A stretch of 64,000 bases of DNA from positions 1-64,000 of the forward strand of contig NZ_JALDSX010000005.1 of the NCBI RefSeq assembly GCF_022748595.1, written 5' to 3'. Positions 16,108-27,665 of the stretch are shown piece after piece. Under the pieces are notes generated by a model. The model did not search any database. It had not been told where the DNA came from and saw nothing but the letters and a program-made list of their open reading frames with translations. The first letter of the stretch is position 1. The number at the start of each line of letters is the position of its first letter. This DNA comes from Brevibacterium sp. ZH18 (GTDB lineage: Bacteria; Actinomycetota; Actinomycetes; Actinomycetales; Brevibacteriaceae). A program made the position numbers and the translations under genes.

Positions 16108-18252
16108 ATGAGCTCAGCACGACCCCTGCCCGCCATCGGCCACAGGCCCGATGTCACGCGTACCGTCGCCCCGTTCGAAGTCATCTCCGAATACTCGCCC
16201 TCCGGTGATCAGCCCACTGCCATCAAGGAGATCGCCCAGCGCCTCGACGAGGGGGAGCGTGACATCGTCCTCCTCGGTGCGACCGGTACGGGCAAGTCCG
16301 CGACCACGGCCTGGCTGATCGAGCAGGTGCAGAGACCGACCCTGATCATGGCTCCGAACAAGACGCTGGCCGCACAGCTGGCCAACGAGTTCCGGCAGCT
16401 TCTGCCCAACAACGCCGTCGAATACTTCGTCTCCTACTACGACTACTACCAGCCTGAGGCCTATGTGCCCCAGACCGATACCTTCATCGAGAAGGACTCG
16501 TCGATCAACGACGAGGTTGAACGTCTGCGGCACTCTGCGACGAACTCCCTGCTCACCCGTCGTGATGTGGTCGTGGTTTCGACAGTGTCGTGCATCTACG
16601 GTCTGGGCACCCCGGAGGAGTACGTCGACAGGATGGTGACCCTGCAGCGCGGTCAGCAGTGCGACCGGGACGAACTTCTCAAACGATTCGTGTCCATGCA
16701 GTACGCGCGCAACGACATGGCGTTCACGCGCGGGACCTTCCGCGTCCGCGGAGACACCGTCGAGATCATTCCGCAGTACGAGGAACTGGCTCTGCGCATC
16801 GAGTTCTTCGGCGACGAGATCGAGTCCCTCCAGACGCTGCATCCGCTCACGGGTGAGATCGTGCGAGACGAGGAGACGATCCATGTCTTCCCAGCCACGC
16901 ATTACGTAGCGGGCGAAGACCGAATGGGACGGGCCATCAGCGAGATCGAAGACGAACTGCAGACTCGTCTGAGCGAATTCGAAGCGCAGAACAAACTTCT
17001 CGAGGCGCAGCGTCTGAAGATGCGCACAACCTATGACCTCGAGATGATGGAGTCGATGGGATTCACCTCAGGCATCGAGAACTATTCTCGACACATCGAC
17101 GGCAGAGCCGCCGGCACAGCGCCGAACTGCCTGCTCGACTACTTCCCGGAGGACTTCCTCCTCGTCATCGATGAATCCCACGTGACGGTTCCGCAGATCG
17201 GCGGAATGTACGAAGGCGACATGTCGCGTAAACGAACGCTCGTCGAGCACGGATTCCGCCTGCCCAGTGCCATGGACAACCGGCCGCTGAAGTTCAACGA
17301 ATTCCGTGAACGCGTCGGCCAGGCCGTCTACCTGTCGGCCACGCCCGGAAACTTCGAACTCGGCGAGGCGGACGGGTACGTCCAGCAGATCATCCGCCCG
17401 ACCGGTCTCGTCGATCCCGAGATCGTCGTCAAGCCGACCAAGGGTCAGATCGACGATCTTCTCGATGAGATCAGAACCCGGGTCGATGCCAATGAGCGCG
17501 TCCTGGTCACTACCCTGACGAAGAAAATGGCCGAAGACCTCACGGACTACCTGCTCGAACACGATGTGCGCGTGCAATACCTCCACTCCGACGTCGACAC
17601 CCTGCGGCGAGTGGAGCTCCTGACCGAGCTGCGAGCCGGCGAGTTCGACGTCCTCGTGGGAATCAACCTCCTCCGCGAGGGCCTCGACCTCCCCGAGGTC
17701 TCGCTCGTCGCGATCCTCGACGCCGACAAGGAGGGCTTCCTGCGCTCGGCGACCTCACTGATCCAGACCATCGGACGTGCGGCCCGTAATATCCACGGTC
17801 AGGTCCACATGTATGCGGACACCATCACCCGCTCGATGCGGGAGGCGATCGATGAGACGGATCGGCGGCGTGAGATCCAGGTTGCCTACAACAAGGAGCA
17901 CGGGGTCGACCCGATGCCCTTGGTCAAGAAGATCGCGGACATCACGGAGCGTCTCCAGCGTGAAGACGCCGACACCCGTGAACTCCTCACCGAATTCGAC
18001 TACGGCAAGGGCAAGCGGGGCTACAACTCGGCGCTCACCGATGAACAGCGCGCGGCTGCGGACAAGGCCGCAGGCAAGGCCGGTTCGCTGCGCCCACCGG
18101 CTGCGGACCTCACCGAGCTCATCGAATCTCTGACCTCGCAGATGCACGCCGCGGCGGCAGAACTGCAGTTCGAACTCGCCGGACGGCTGCGCGACGAGCT
18201 CTCAGACCTCAAACAGGAGCTGCGGCAGATGAAGGAGGCGGGGCACGCCTGA
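16108..18252 (+). CDS. uvrB: Excinuclease ABC subunit B
   Basis: 714 residues. Helicase-like core with P-loop [13 protein letters not shown] (about residues 54-66). The beta-hairpin that clamps damaged DNA is [24 protein letters not shown] is in [13 protein letters not shown], motif VI is QTIGRAARN, and the C-terminal UVR motif (about 670-714, [18 protein letters not shown]) recruits UvrC. UvrB verifies the lesion after UvrA loading. All three excinuclease subunits lie within 12 kb here, though not in one operon. Confidence 0.98.
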   Translation: MSSARPLPAIGHRPDVTRTVAPFEVISEYSPSGDQPTAIKEIAQRLDEGERDIVLLGATGTGKSATTAWLIEQVQRPTLIMAPNKTLAAQLANEFRQLLPNNAVEYFVSYYDYYQPEAYVPQTDTFIEKDSSINDEVERLRHSATNSLLTRRDVVVVSTVSCIYGLGTPEEYVDRMVTLQRGQQCDRDELLKRFVSMQYARNDMAFTRGTFRVRGDTVEIIPQYEELALRIEFFGDEIESLQTLHPLTGEIVRDEETIHVFPATHYVAGEDRMGRAISEIEDELQTRLSEFEAQNKLLEAQRLKMRTTYDLEMMESMGFTSGIENYSRHIDGRAAGTAPNCLLDYFPEDFLLVIDESHVTVPQIGGMYEGDMSRKRTLVEHGFRLPSAMDNRPLKFNEFRERVGQAVYLSATPGNFELGEADGYVQQIIRPTGLVDPEIVVKPTKGQIDDLLDEIRTRVDANERVLVTTLTKKMAEDLTDYLLEHDVRVQYLHSDVDTLRRVELLTELRAGEFDVLVGINLLREGLDLPEVSLVAILDADKEGFLRSATSLIQTIGRAARNIHGQVHMYADTITRSMREAIDETDRRREIQVAYNKEHGVDPMPLVKKIADITERLQREDADTRELLTEFDYGKGKRGYNSALTDEQRAAADKAAGKAGSLRPPAADLTELIESLTSQMHAAAAELQFELAGRLRDELSDLKQELRQMKEAGHA

Positions 18253-18356
18253 CAGGCGAAGCACCTCTGCACCTGGTCGCGCCGACGCGGAGGGTCGGCC
18301 GGTGTCGGTGTGACCTGCAGACAAGGCCGCTTCGCGTCCCGGTACTGCGGTCCGTG

Positions 18357-18362
18357 TAAACT
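18357..18362 (+). promoter_or_regulatory. -10 box upstream of the TerC riboswitch
   Basis: TAAACT, placing the transcript start at about 18369, at the beginning of the aptamer. Confidence 0.4.
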
Positions 18363-18363
18363 G

Positions 18364-18470
18364 GGCCGTCGGAGGGGAGTATCCCAAAAGCTCCGAACTC
18401 GTCATCACGGTCCAGCTCATGGATCCGGGTTCGGACGCTGACCTGCCGGTCTGCGGGAGAGACTTTCGAA
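18364..18470 (+). ncRNA. yybP-ykoY (manganese) riboswitch
   Basis: The leader of the TerC-family gene holds the conserved blocks of this aptamer in order: GGGGAGTA (18374-18381), CGTCATCACGG (18400-18410) and the closing GGGAGAGACTTT (18454-18465). Between them is a hairpin arm CTGACCTGCCGGTCTGCGG. This class senses Mn2+ and usually turns on Mn2+ exporters or TerC-type proteins. The remaining 50 bases to the start include inverted sequence (GTGCGCCGACGAATGCGCAC, 18481-18500) that could form the switching hairpin near the ribosome site GAAAGG. Called by eye; a covariance-model search would settle it. Confidence 0.8.
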
Positions 18471-18521
18471 ACGTACGGCTGTGCGCCGACGAATGCGCAC
18501 GTTCAACCGCGAAAGGCTTCC

Positions 18522-19694
18522 ATGACAACGCAACTGCCCCTATGGTTCGAGGCCGGGTCACTCATCGTTCTCGTCCTCATCCTCGTCGTCGATCTCCTGC
18601 TGGTGATCAAACGACCTCACATTCCCTCGATGCGGGAGTCCTCCCTGTGGGTGGCCTTCTACGTCACTCTTGCACTGCTGTTCGCCGTGGCGATGTACTT
18701 CATGGCCGATGGCGAACATGCCAGCCAATTCCTTGCAGGTTGGCTGACCGAATACAGCCTGAGCATCGACAATCTCTTCGTCTTCGTCATCATCATGACC
18801 CGCTTTAAGGTGCCTCGTCAGTACCAGCAGGAAGTCCTCATGGTGGGCATCATCATCGCGCTTGTCTTCCGCGGTGCCTTCATCCTTGCCGGCTCCGTCG
18901 TCATCGAAATGTTCATCTCGGTGTTCTACATCTTCGGTGCCTTCCTCCTCTGGACCGCCTGGAACCAGGCGTTCGGCAGTGAGGATGAAAGCGATGAGGA
19001 CAACCGCTTCGTCAAATGGCTTAAGACCAAGATCAGCATCTCCGACGACTTCGACGGCAACAAGCTGAAGACCACGGTCAAGGGGGAGAAGTTCTACACC
19101 CCGATGCTGCTCGTCTTCATTGCGATCGGCACCACCGATGTGATGTTCGCCCTCGACTCGATCCCAGCGATCTTCGGCATCACCCAGAGCCCGTTCATCG
19201 TCTTCACCACCAACATCTTCGCGCTCATGGGCCTTCGCCAGCTCTACTTCATGCTCGGAGGACTGCTCGATCGGCTCATCTACCTCAAATACGGCATCGC
19301 CGCGATCCTCGCCTTCATCGGCGTCAAACTCATCCTCCACGCGGCTCACGAGAACAATCTGCCGTTCATCAACGACGGTCAGCCGCTGACCTGGGTGCCC
19401 GACATATCGACCGGTCTCTCACTGATCGTCATCGTCGGGTGCATGGCCGTCGCCACCATCGCGAGCCTCATCGTCATGAAGCGCCGCCACCAGCACGTCA
19501 AATACGGCCCCGTCGAACACGAAGCTCATCACGACGGTGTCGGCCACAGCGGGGGACACCCTGCAGGTGAGGCGACTCAGATGTCTTCGTCCGAGGCAGC
19601 ACCAGAATCACCTCGGTCCGCACACGACTCAGGTTCTGATGACTCGTCGGACGGTAGCGAGTCCGGCTCCGGCAGGGAACCAGGTTCACGATGA
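18522..19694 (+). CDS. TerC family integral membrane protein
   Basis: 390 residues, about eight to nine membrane helices. Conserved acidic membrane residues of the TerC family are visible in WLTEYSLSIDNLFVF and TTDVMFALDSIPAIFGITQ. The C-terminal 70 residues are hydrophilic and Ser/Asp/His rich (HHDGVGHSGGHP), possibly metal binding. TerC proteins are named after tellurite resistance, but several act in Mn2+ export or metallation of secreted proteins. The manganese riboswitch in the leader favours a role in Mn2+ homeostasis. ATG at 18522 with GAAAGG upstream. Confidence 0.92.
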   Translation: MTTQLPLWFEAGSLIVLVLILVVDLLLVIKRPHIPSMRESSLWVAFYVTLALLFAVAMYFMADGEHASQFLAGWLTEYSLSIDNLFVFVIIMTRFKVPRQYQQEVLMVGIIIALVFRGAFILAGSVVIEMFISVFYIFGAFLLWTAWNQAFGSEDESDEDNRFVKWLKTKISISDDFDGNKLKTTVKGEKFYTPMLLVFIAIGTTDVMFALDSIPAIFGITQSPFIVFTTNIFALMGLRQLYFMLGGLLDRLIYLKYGIAAILAFIGVKLILHAAHENNLPFINDGQPLTWVPDISTGLSLIVIVGCMAVATIASLIVMKRRHQHVKYGPVEHEAHHDGVGHSGGHPAGEATQMSSSEAAPESPRSAHDSGSDDSSDGSESGSGREPGSR

Positions 19695-19750
19695 GACCCT
19701 GCACGAGACGCCGCGCACGTTACTGCGGCGAGTGAGCTCATCACTTGTCA

Positions 19751-19784
19751 GTTCGGCTCCGTCGATTACTCGACGGGGCCGAAC
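19751..19784. terminator. Terminator between the TerC and YciI-like genes
   Basis: 14-bp stem GTTCGGCTCCGTCG with its complement (one G-U pair), loop ATTACT. It lies between converging genes. Confidence 0.7.
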
Positions 19785-19831
19785 AGCAATCGGTGCGGTG
19801 CTCAGACCTCGATCAGTCGGCGCGCAGCAAG

Positions 19832-19903
19832 GTCGGTCACTCAGCAGACTTCGGTCAGTCAGCCGACTTCGGTCAGTCAGCCGACTTCGGTCAGTCAGCC
19901 GAC
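19832..19903 (-). repeat. 18-bp tandem repeat spanning the stop codon of the YciI-like gene
   Basis: The unit TTCGGTCAGTCAGCCGAC (plus strand) is exact at 19850-19867, 19868-19885 and 19886-19903 apart from the edges; the last overlaps the final codons and the stop (19891-19893). A degraded fourth copy lies at 19832-19849. The 18-base unit keeps the copied stop in frame. Confidence 0.85.
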
Positions 19904-20181
19904 AGAGGCCCGAAGACCGGCGTCCACTCCCGGACGATCGTCTCGTCGATGACACCGATCGACGCATAAGGATCGGCGGCCAGATGGCGAGCGATCTCCG
20001 CCTTGTCCGCTGCCTTGAGGATCAGCAGTCCGCCGGGCACCGGATCATTGTCCAGCGGACCGGACGCCAGAATGGTTCCCGCCTCATGCAGCTCAGCCTG
20101 CCAGGCACGGTGCGCAGGACGGTGCTCCATCCGGGTGTCGGTATCGGGTCCATAGACATAGTTGACGGTGAAGACCGGCAT
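19891..20181 (-). CDS. YciI-family protein
   Basis: 96 residues from the ATG at 20181, which follows CAGGAG; an upstream in-frame start at 20217 is less likely. The fold is the dimeric alpha+beta barrel of YciI: MPVFTVNYVYGPDTDTRMEHRPAHRAW at the start, LHEAGTILASGPL and the ADPYASIGVIDETIVREW end. The family includes a putative active-site His/Asp pair and is linked to small-molecule degradation or muconolactone-type chemistry, but most members have no known role. Divergent from the helicase gene. Confidence 0.8.
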   Translation of the reverse strand: MPVFTVNYVYGPDTDTRMEHRPAHRAWQAELHEAGTILASGPLDNDPVPGGLLILKAADKAEIARHLAADPYASIGVIDETIVREWTPVFGPLSAD

Positions 20182-20247
20182 CTGAAACTCCTGAGGTTCG
20201 AACAATAGGATGGACATCAGTCTAAACGGAAAGGTCTGTGCATAGTT

Positions 20248-22773
20248 GTGGCGAGATTGCAGGAGATCCCAGCGGAGTTCGCTGATGAAGACGCAGTGTA
20301 CGAGGCCTTCGGCCGCTACTGCGAAGAGCTGGGAATCGAACCGTACCCCGCTCAGGACGAGGCCTTCCTCGACATTCTGGCCGGCGACAATACAGTCATG
20401 GCGACTCCCACGGGGTCAGGTAAGTCCCTCGTGGCACTGTTCGCGCTGTATCTGTCCTTCACCCGCGGGATCAGGGCCTACTACACCGCCCCTCTCAAGG
20501 CTCTGGTGAGTGAGAAGTTCTTCTCACTCATCGACGCCTTCGGTCCGGAGAACGTCGGCATGATCACCGGCGACTCGACCGTCAACGGCGACGCCCCAGT
20601 GATCTGTGCGACTGCAGAGATCTTGGCCAATCAGTCCCTGCGCGAGGGCGGAATGCTCGATGCGGGCATGGTGGTCATGGACGAGTTCCACTACGTCGCC
20701 GACCCCTCTCGCGGATGGGCGTGGCAGGTGCCTCTGCTGGAGATGCCGCAGGCACAGTTCGTGCTCATGTCGGCCACGCTCGGAGACACCTCAGAGATCT
20801 GCCGGACGATGGAGGACACGACGGGGCGCGACAGCTCCGTCGTCACCTCGGCGACCCGTCCCGTCCCACTCGAATACGAATATTCGACCGAAACTCTCTC
20901 GGACACCCTGCAGGGATTGGTCCGCCACGACAAAGCACCTGTCTACGTGGTGTCCTACTCTCAGGCCGGCGCCATCGACCTCGCCACGAACCTGCTCTCC
21001 ATCGATCTCGCTTCGAAGGAGCAAAAGGCGGCGATTGCGGCGGCGATCAAAGGCTTCGCCTTCGCGAAGGGCTTCGGACAGAACCTGCGCAAGCTGCTCC
21101 AGCACGGGGTCGGCGTCCACCATGCCGGCATGCTCCCCAAATACCGTCGACTCGTCGAACAGCTGGCACTCAAAGGCCTTCTGCTCGTCATCTCCGGCAC
21201 GGACACCCTGGGCGTGGGCATCAACGTTCCGATCCGCTCCGTCCTGCTCACCGGGCTGACGAAGTTCGACGGTCGCAGGATGCGCAAGCTCAGCGTCAGA
21301 GAGTTCCAGCAGCTGGCAGGACGTGCGGGTCGAGCAGGATTCGACACCCGCGGCTATGTCGTCGCTCAGGCGCCCGAACACGTCATTGAGAATCTCCGGG
21401 CCGAGGCCAAGGCCGCCAACGCGGACAAGAAGAAGAAAAAGGTCAAGAAGAAGGCGGCCCCCGCCGGATTCGTCGGCTGGTCCGAGGAGACCTTCACGAA
21501 ACTCATTGAATCCCAGGCGGAGTCGCTGCGCCCACGCATGCGCATCGACCACTCGACGATCCTCAATCTCGTCGCCCGTCCAGGATCAGATGTGTCGACC
21601 ATCAGCGCCTTCATCGACAAGACACATGAGAGCCGTGAACGCCACCTCGACCTCAAGCTGACCGCGCTGAGCATCGGCCGTTCGCTCATCGATGCCGGCC
21701 TCATTGTGTCCAAGGGCGACGAACTCGTCCCGACGACGGACCTCGGGCCGCAGTTCGCGCTCAATCAGCCGCTGGCTCCATTCGTGCTCGCCGCGCTCGA
21801 ACTCTTCGACCAAGATTCCGAGACCTACGCCCTCGACGTGGTCTCCCTCGTCGAGGCCACAACCTCAGTGCCGTTCCCCGTGCTCAAGGGACAACTTGAT
21901 CGGATCAAACGCGACACCTTGGGCGAGCTCAAGGCCGAAGGCCTCGAATACCCGGAGCGGATGGCGATCCTCGACGAGATCGAAGGGCCCAAACCGCTTG
22001 CGGAGCTGCTCGATCCGGCCTTCGACCACTTCATCGAAACCCACCCGTGGCTGCGCGGCGGCGGCTTCGAACCGAAGTCGATCGTGCGCGACATGTGTGA
22101 GCAGGCGATGGGCTTCACCCAGTTCGTCAGCTACTACAGCCTGGCGAGGGTCGAAGGCAGCCTGCTGCGCTACCTCACGGACGTATTCCGGGCGCTGACA
22201 CACAACGTGCCCGCGGATCACCGGACCGACGAACTGGCGACGATCATCGAATGGTTGGGCGAGACCATCGCCCGCACCGATTCCTCCCTGCTCGACGAAT
22301 GGCGCACTCTGCAAGGTCTGTCGCCGACGGACTTCGCAGACGAAGAGCTGCCGGACCTCGACCGCAAGTTCTCCGACAACACGAAGGTCTTCACCGCCGA
22401 GGTGCGCAACGCCCTGTTCCACCGCGTGCTCCTCGCCGAACGCGCCGACTACAGCGAACTCGGCCGACTCGACGCCGACAGCGGCTTCGGCGCCACCGCC
22501 TGGGAGGATGCGATCGAAGACTTCTACGAGGAATACGGAGACCTGCTCGTCGACGGCAAAGCCAGGGGCAAGGAATATATCTCGATCGAAACCGGTTCAC
22601 AGATCTGGACCGTTCGTCAGACTTTGGCCGACCCCGATGACAACAGGGACTGGGCGATCGACGCCGAGGTGGACGTTCCCGCCAGTGACGAAGCCGGAGA
22701 CATCGTGCTCCGAATCCTCCATGTCGGAGAGATCAGCGCCAGTCCCCGTTCCAGCAATGTCAGTGCCGAGTAA
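20248..22773 (+). CDS. Ski2-like DEAD/DEAH-box helicase with DUF3516 domain
   Basis: 841 residues. Helicase core about 30-400: Walker [17 protein letters not shown], motif II DEFH in [16 protein letters not shown], motif [11 protein letters not shown], motif [19 protein letters not shown] lysine-rich linker follows ([11 protein letters not shown], about 395-407), then a C-terminal DUF3516 region to the end. Actinobacterial proteins of this type are annotated as RNA helicases; an RNA decay or ribosome role is plausible but not shown. The GTG start has no strong ribosome site (GGAAAGG is 13 bases away), so it is tentative. Confidence 0.88.
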   Translation: MARLQEIPAEFADEDAVYEAFGRYCEELGIEPYPAQDEAFLDILAGDNTVMATPTGSGKSLVALFALYLSFTRGIRAYYTAPLKALVSEKFFSLIDAFGPENVGMITGDSTVNGDAPVICATAEILANQSLREGGMLDAGMVVMDEFHYVADPSRGWAWQVPLLEMPQAQFVLMSATLGDTSEICRTMEDTTGRDSSVVTSATRPVPLEYEYSTETLSDTLQGLVRHDKAPVYVVSYSQAGAIDLATNLLSIDLASKEQKAAIAAAIKGFAFAKGFGQNLRKLLQHGVGVHHAGMLPKYRRLVEQLALKGLLLVISGTDTLGVGINVPIRSVLLTGLTKFDGRRMRKLSVREFQQLAGRAGRAGFDTRGYVVAQAPEHVIENLRAEAKAANADKKKKKVKKKAAPAGFVGWSEETFTKLIESQAESLRPRMRIDHSTILNLVARPGSDVSTISAFIDKTHESRERHLDLKLTALSIGRSLIDAGLIVSKGDELVPTTDLGPQFALNQPLAPFVLAALELFDQDSETYALDVVSLVEATTSVPFPVLKGQLDRIKRDTLGELKAEGLEYPERMAILDEIEGPKPLAELLDPAFDHFIETHPWLRGGGFEPKSIVRDMCEQAMGFTQFVSYYSLARVEGSLLRYLTDVFRALTHNVPADHRTDELATIIEWLGETIARTDSSLLDEWRTLQGLSPTDFADEELPDLDRKFSDNTKVFTAEVRNALFHRVLLAERADYSELGRLDADSGFGATAWEDAIEDFYEEYGDLLVDGKARGKEYISIETGSQIWTVRQTLADPDDNRDWAIDAEVDVPASDEAGDIVLRILHVGEISASPRSSNVSAE

Positions 22774-22779
22774 TACAGT
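22774..22779 (+). promoter_or_regulatory. -10 box, leaderless promoter of uvrA
   Basis: TACAGT, six bases before the GTG at 22786. It overlaps the end of the helicase gene. Confidence 0.45.
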
Positions 22780-22785
22780 GGACAG

Positions 22786-25668
22786 GTGATGAAAACGAAC
22801 AGCGTCGAACAGGCTGAGCAGACGGTCGGTGTGTCCCATCTGGATACCCTGTGGGTCAAGGGCGCGCGCGCCCACAACCTGAAGAATGTGGAGATCGCCC
22901 TTCCGCGAGACTCCATGGTCGTCTTCACCGGATTGTCGGGCTCAGGCAAATCGTCCCTGGCCTTCGACACGATCTTCGCCGAGGGCCAGCGACGCTACGT
23001 CGAATCGCTGTCCTCCTATGCCCGAATGTTCCTGGGCCAGATGGACAAACCGGACGTCGATTTCATCGAGGGTCTCTCTCCTGCGGTCTCCATCGATCAG
23101 AAATCCACATCCCGCAACCCTCGGTCGACAGTCGGCACCATCACCGAGGTGTACGACTTCCTCCGTCTGCTGTGGGCCAGGATTGGCGTACCGCACTGTC
23201 CTGTCTGCGGCGAGGTCATCACGAAACAGACCCCGCAGCAGATCGTCGATCAGCTCCTCGAGCTCGAGGAGCGGACCAAATTCCTCGTCCTCGCCCCGGT
23301 CGTCCGGTCCCGTAAAGGCGAATTCGTCGACCTGTTCACCGACCTGCAGGCGAAGGGGTTCTCCCGCGCCATCGTCGACGGCGAGCAGATCAGCCTGAGC
23401 GAACCGCCGACCTTGGAGAAGCAGTACAAGCACACGATCTCCGTGGTCGTCGACCGGCTGGTGGCGAAATCCGGTCTGCGCCCGCGACTGACCGACTCCG
23501 TGGAGACCGCACTCGGACTCGCCGATGGCCGCATCGACGTCGATCTCGTCGACGAGGGGACGACTCGCACCTTCTCCGAGCACATGTCGTGCCCGAACGA
23601 GCACCCGCTGACGATCGATGAGATCGAACCGCGCACCTTCTCATTCAACTCTCCCTTCGGTGCCTGCCCCACCTGTGACGGCATCGGCACACGACTCCAG
23701 GTCGATGAGAGTCTCGTCGTGCCCGATGAGGATCTCAGCCTCGGCGAGGGCGCGATCGCTCCCTGGTCGGGTGGAAAACAGGTAACCAAGTACTTCAACC
23801 GGCTCCTCAAAGGTCTTGGTGACGAACTCGGCTTCGACATGAAGACCGCGTGGAAGGACCTGAAGAAGTCCGACAGGGATGCCGTTCTCACAGGCAAGGA
23901 CTACCAGGTCCATGTCAAGTACAAGAACCGCTTCGGACGTGAACGCACCTATTCGACCGGTTTCGAAGGCGTGTACCAGTACATCCAGCGCAAGCATGAT
24001 GAGACCGAGTCAGACTGGTCGCGCGAGCGCTATGAGTCCTACATGCGCGAGATCCCGTGCGGGAGCTGCAACGGCACCCGCCTCAAGCCGGAGATCCTGG
24101 CTGTCAAGGTCGGCGACAAATCCATCGCCGACGTGGCTGAGCTCGCTCTCGACGAAGCCGCGGAATTCCTCTCGCAGCTCGATCTGAGTCCCCGCGACGC
24201 GGCCGTGGCCGCACAGGTGATGAAGGAGATCAACGCTCGGCTGGGCTTCCTCCTCGACGTCGGCCTCGACTACCTCAGCCTCGACCGGGCAGCAGGCACG
24301 CTCTCCGGCGGTGAGGCTCAGCGCATCCGCCTGGCGACCCAGATCGGTTCGGGCCTTGTGGGCGTGCTCTACGTCCTCGACGAACCTTCGATCGGCCTCC
24401 ACCAGCGCGACAACCGTCGACTCATCGAGACTCTCATCAAACTCAAGGAGCTCGGCAATACGCTCATCGTCGTCGAGCACGACGAGGACACCATCGCCTC
24501 GGCGGATTGGATCGTCGACATCGGTCCCGGCGCCGGCGAACACGGGGGCGAGGTCATCTATTCGGGCCCGGTCGACGGGCTGAAGGACGCCGAACGTTCA
24601 ATCACCGGTGACTATCTCGCCGGCCGTCGCGCGATCCAGGTGCCCACGACCCGCCGTCCGGTCGACAAAGACCGTGTCGTCACCGTCGAGAAGGCGGTGG
24701 AGAACAATCTGCGCAATGTCACGGTGTCGTTCCCGCTCGGTGTGCTCACAGCGGTCACCGGTGTCTCAGGATCCGGCAAGTCGACGCTGGTCAACGAGAT
24801 CCTCTACACGCAGATGGCCAACGTCCTCAACGGTGCTTCGCGAGTGCCCGGACGCCACAAGCGCGTGACAGGACTCGACAACCTCGACAAGGTCGTCCAC
24901 GTCGACCAGTCGCCTATCGGCCGTACCCCGCGCTCGAACCCGGCCACCTACACCGGCGTCTTCGATCGCATCCGCCGTCTGTTCGCGGAGACCGAATCTG
25001 CGAAGGTCCGCGGCTACCAACCGGGCCGGTTCTCGTTCAACGTCAAGGGCGGTCGCTGTGAGAACTGCAGCGGCGACGGCACGATCAAGATCGAGATGAA
25101 CTTCCTGCCCGACGTCTACGTCACCTGCGAGGTCTGCGGGGGAGCGAGGTACAACAGGGAGACCTTGGAAGTCACGTTCAAGGGCAAGTCCATCGCCGAG
25201 GTGCTGCAGATGCCCATCGAAGAGGGCGCCGAGTTCTTCGCTGCGATCCCTGCGATCGCGCGGCACCTCAACACCCTCGTCGAGGTGGGGCTGGGCTACG
25301 TCCGACTGGGTCAGCCCGCGACCACGCTCTCCGGTGGTGAGGCTCAACGTGTCAAGCTCGCAGCCGAACTCCAGAAGCGCTCCCGCGGCCGGACCGTCTA
25401 CGTCCTCGACGAACCGACCACCGGTCTGCACTTCGAAGACATCTCGAAGCTGCTGCACGTCCTGCAGGGGCTCGTCGACAAGGGCAACACTGTCATCGTC
25501 ATCGAACACAACCTCGACGTCATCGGCAACGCCGATCACGTCATCGACCTCGGTCCCGAAGGCGGACGGGGCGGTGGACAGGTCATCGCCCAGGGCACCC
25601 CTGAGGAGGTTGCGAACAACCCGGCAAGCCATACCGGGCGTTTCCTCAAAGCGATGCTCGATGGCTGA
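22786..25668 (+). CDS. uvrA: Excinuclease ABC subunit A
   Basis: 960 residues from GTG 22786 (ATG at 22789 is equally possible). Two ABC ATPase halves: Walker [17 protein letters not shown] and [13 protein letters not shown], signatures [12 protein letters not shown] and [12 protein letters not shown]. Zinc sites: CPVC early, CPTC in the first insertion and the CENC...CEVC finger late. UvrA dimers find helix distortion and load UvrB. The stop overlaps uvrC, so UvrA and UvrC are translationally coupled here, which is less common than uvrA-uvrB pairing. Confidence 0.98.
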   Translation: MMKTNSVEQAEQTVGVSHLDTLWVKGARAHNLKNVEIALPRDSMVVFTGLSGSGKSSLAFDTIFAEGQRRYVESLSSYARMFLGQMDKPDVDFIEGLSPAVSIDQKSTSRNPRSTVGTITEVYDFLRLLWARIGVPHCPVCGEVITKQTPQQIVDQLLELEERTKFLVLAPVVRSRKGEFVDLFTDLQAKGFSRAIVDGEQISLSEPPTLEKQYKHTISVVVDRLVAKSGLRPRLTDSVETALGLADGRIDVDLVDEGTTRTFSEHMSCPNEHPLTIDEIEPRTFSFNSPFGACPTCDGIGTRLQVDESLVVPDEDLSLGEGAIAPWSGGKQVTKYFNRLLKGLGDELGFDMKTAWKDLKKSDRDAVLTGKDYQVHVKYKNRFGRERTYSTGFEGVYQYIQRKHDETESDWSRERYESYMREIPCGSCNGTRLKPEILAVKVGDKSIADVAELALDEAAEFLSQLDLSPRDAAVAAQVMKEINARLGFLLDVGLDYLSLDRAAGTLSGGEAQRIRLATQIGSGLVGVLYVLDEPSIGLHQRDNRRLIETLIKLKELGNTLIVVEHDEDTIASADWIVDIGPGAGEHGGEVIYSGPVDGLKDAERSITGDYLAGRRAIQVPTTRRPVDKDRVVTVEKAVENNLRNVTVSFPLGVLTAVTGVSGSGKSTLVNEILYTQMANVLNGASRVPGRHKRVTGLDNLDKVVHVDQSPIGRTPRSNPATYTGVFDRIRRLFAETESAKVRGYQPGRFSFNVKGGRCENCSGDGTIKIEMNFLPDVYVTCEVCGGARYNRETLEVTFKGKSIAEVLQMPIEEGAEFFAAIPAIARHLNTLVEVGLGYVRLGQPATTLSGGEAQRVKLAAELQKRSRGRTVYVLDEPTTGLHFEDISKLLHVLQGLVDKGNTVIVIEHNLDVIGNADHVIDLGPEGGRGGGQVIAQGTPEEVANNPASHTGRFLKAMLDG

Positions 25669-27523
25669 CCCAGCAAGCTACCGCCCGGCGACGGGCAGCA
25701 TCCCGACCTCGCCCGGGGTCTACAAATTCCGAGACCCCGACCGTCGGGTGATCTATGTCGGCAAGGCGAAGAACCTCCGCAATCGACTCAACTCGTACTT
25801 CTCGAATCCAGCCCAGCTGCACCCGAGGACCTCGACCATGGTCCACACTGCCGCTTCGGTGGAGTGGACCGTCGTCGACACCGAGGTCGAGGCTCTGCAG
25901 CTCGAGTGGACGTGGATCAACGAGTTCAACCCGCGGTTCAACGTCATGTTCCGCGACGACAAGTCGTACCCGTATCTTGCGATCACGATGAACGACGAAG
26001 TACCCCGCGCCTTCATCACCCGCGGGAAACGTCGCAAAGGCGTGAAGTACTTCGGGCCGTTCGCTCAGGTGTGGGCGATCAAGGACACCCTCGACCTGCT
26101 GCTCAAAGCCTTCCCGATGCGCACGTGCACGGCAGGTGTGTTCCGACGGGCTGAACGCAGCGGCCGCCCGTGCCTGCTCGGCTACATCGACAAATGCGCG
26201 GCCCCCTGCGTCGGTCAGATCAGCATCAATGAGCATCGTGACCTTGCCCGCAGCATCTCCGACTTCATGTCCGGCAATACGGGACGCTTCATCAGCTACC
26301 GGCAGAAGGAGATGGCTGCCGCGGCGGCTGAACTCGACTACGAGCGGGCGGCTCGGCTGCGCGACGAGATCGCCGCACTGCAGAAGGTCCTCGACAAGTC
26401 GGCCGTTGTCCTCTCGGTCAACGCTGACTGCGACGTGTTCGCGCTCGTCACCGAGGAGCTCGAAGCCTCGGTTCAGGTCTTTCACGTCCGCCAGGGCCGC
26501 ATCCGCGGTCAGCGTGGCTGGATCATCGAACGCTCCGACGATCACAGCCCCGCGGAGCTGACCACGGACTACCTCCGACAGGCGTACACGGGGCTTGACG
26601 CAGACGCGATACCGAGGGAGATCCTCGTCGATACGCTTCCGGCGGATCTCGAATCCCTCGAGAGCTGGCTGAGTGAACAACGCGGCGGATCGAAGGTCGC
26701 GGTCAGAGTCCCCGAACGGGGAGAGAAGAAGGCCGTCCTCGAGACTGTGACGAAGAACGCGAAGGAAGCGCTCCTCCAGCACAAGCTCAAACGGTCCTCC
26801 GACCTCACGACCCGCAGCACGGCGCTCAAGGAAATCCAGGAGTACCTGTCTCTGCCGGAAGCGCCTCTGCGCATCGAGTGCATCGACATCTCCCACACGC
26901 AGGGTTCGAATGTCGTCGCATCGCTCGTGGTCTTCGAAGACGGGCTCGTGAAGAAGCGCGACTACCGCCATTTCGCAATCCACGGGGAAGCCGCCACCGA
27001 TGACACGGCGTCCATGTACGACGTGGTATCCCGCCGCTTCAGCCGTTACCTCGAGCAGATGAGTTCCGACGAACCGGACGACCGCTTCGGCTACCGGCCC
27101 AGCCTGCTCGTCGTCGACGGGGCCGGCCCGCAGGTCGCTGCGGCGACTCGGGCCCTGAGCGATCTGGGCATCATCGACATCTCGGTCGTCGGACTGGCCA
27201 AGCGGTTGGAAGAGGTCTGGGTCCCCGACGATCCGTTCCCAGTCATCCTCCCGCGGAACTCCGAGGGTCTGTTCCTCATGCAGCGGCTCCGTGACGAGGC
27301 GCACCGTTTCGCCATCAGCTACCACCGCTCGAAGCGGGCGAAGGCGATGACGAGTTCCGTGCTCGACGACATCTCAGGGCTGGGAGAGTCCAAGCGGACA
27401 GCGCTGCTGCGCCACTTCGGCTCTGTCAAGAAGGTCAGAGCCGCCAGCATCGACGACCTCTGCGAAGTGCAGGGTATCGGACCGGCCCTGGCCGAGAAGA
27501 TCGCCGCAGCTCTCGAGGACTGA
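25661..27523 (+). CDS. uvrC: Excinuclease ABC subunit C
   Basis: 620 residues from the ATG at 25661, which overlaps the uvrA stop by eight bases; the longer frame is a uvrA shadow. Domains: GIY-YIG nuclease ([25 protein letters not shown]) making the 3' cut, a Cys-containing stretch [16 protein letters not shown] motif ([16 protein letters not shown]), an RNase H-like domain for the 5' cut ([17 protein letters not shown]...DG) and tandem helix-hairpin-helix at the C-terminus ([34 protein letters not shown]). Confidence 0.98.
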   Translation: MADPASYRPATGSIPTSPGVYKFRDPDRRVIYVGKAKNLRNRLNSYFSNPAQLHPRTSTMVHTAASVEWTVVDTEVEALQLEWTWINEFNPRFNVMFRDDKSYPYLAITMNDEVPRAFITRGKRRKGVKYFGPFAQVWAIKDTLDLLLKAFPMRTCTAGVFRRAERSGRPCLLGYIDKCAAPCVGQISINEHRDLARSISDFMSGNTGRFISYRQKEMAAAAAELDYERAARLRDEIAALQKVLDKSAVVLSVNADCDVFALVTEELEASVQVFHVRQGRIRGQRGWIIERSDDHSPAELTTDYLRQAYTGLDADAIPREILVDTLPADLESLESWLSEQRGGSKVAVRVPERGEKKAVLETVTKNAKEALLQHKLKRSSDLTTRSTALKEIQEYLSLPEAPLRIECIDISHTQGSNVVASLVVFEDGLVKKRDYRHFAIHGEAATDDTASMYDVVSRRFSRYLEQMSSDEPDDRFGYRPSLLVVDGAGPQVAAATRALSDLGIIDISVVGLAKRLEEVWVPDDPFPVILPRNSEGLFLMQRLRDEAHRFAISYHRSKRAKAMTSSVLDDISGLGESKRTALLRHFGSVKKVRAASIDDLCEVQGIGPALAEKIAAALED

Positions 27524-27615
27524 GGCCTCGGAAACGGGAGTCCAGGTATTGCGTGCCAGGTGCCTGAACGCCTGCCCCGAATCCTTCCGACTGCTCGACA
27601 GTCGCCGAACTGATC

Positions 27616-27621
27616 TAGAGT
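27616..27621 (+). promoter_or_regulatory. -10 box upstream of rapZ
   Basis: TAGAGT about 45 bases before the rapZ GTG; TCGACA at 27596 is a possible weak -35. Confidence 0.35.
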
Positions 27622-27665
27622 AGTGCTCCAGAGCAGTCTCCCAGACCGATCCCCAAGGAGGACGC

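Noticed and set aside
16060..22790. LexA/SOS boxes at uvrB and uvrA
   Set aside because: No GAAC-N4-GTTC inverted repeat could be found upstream of either gene.
25646..27325. 559-residue open frame antisense to uvrC
   Set aside because: It mirrors the high-GC codon pattern of uvrC, has no domain, and lies entirely opposite a certain gene.
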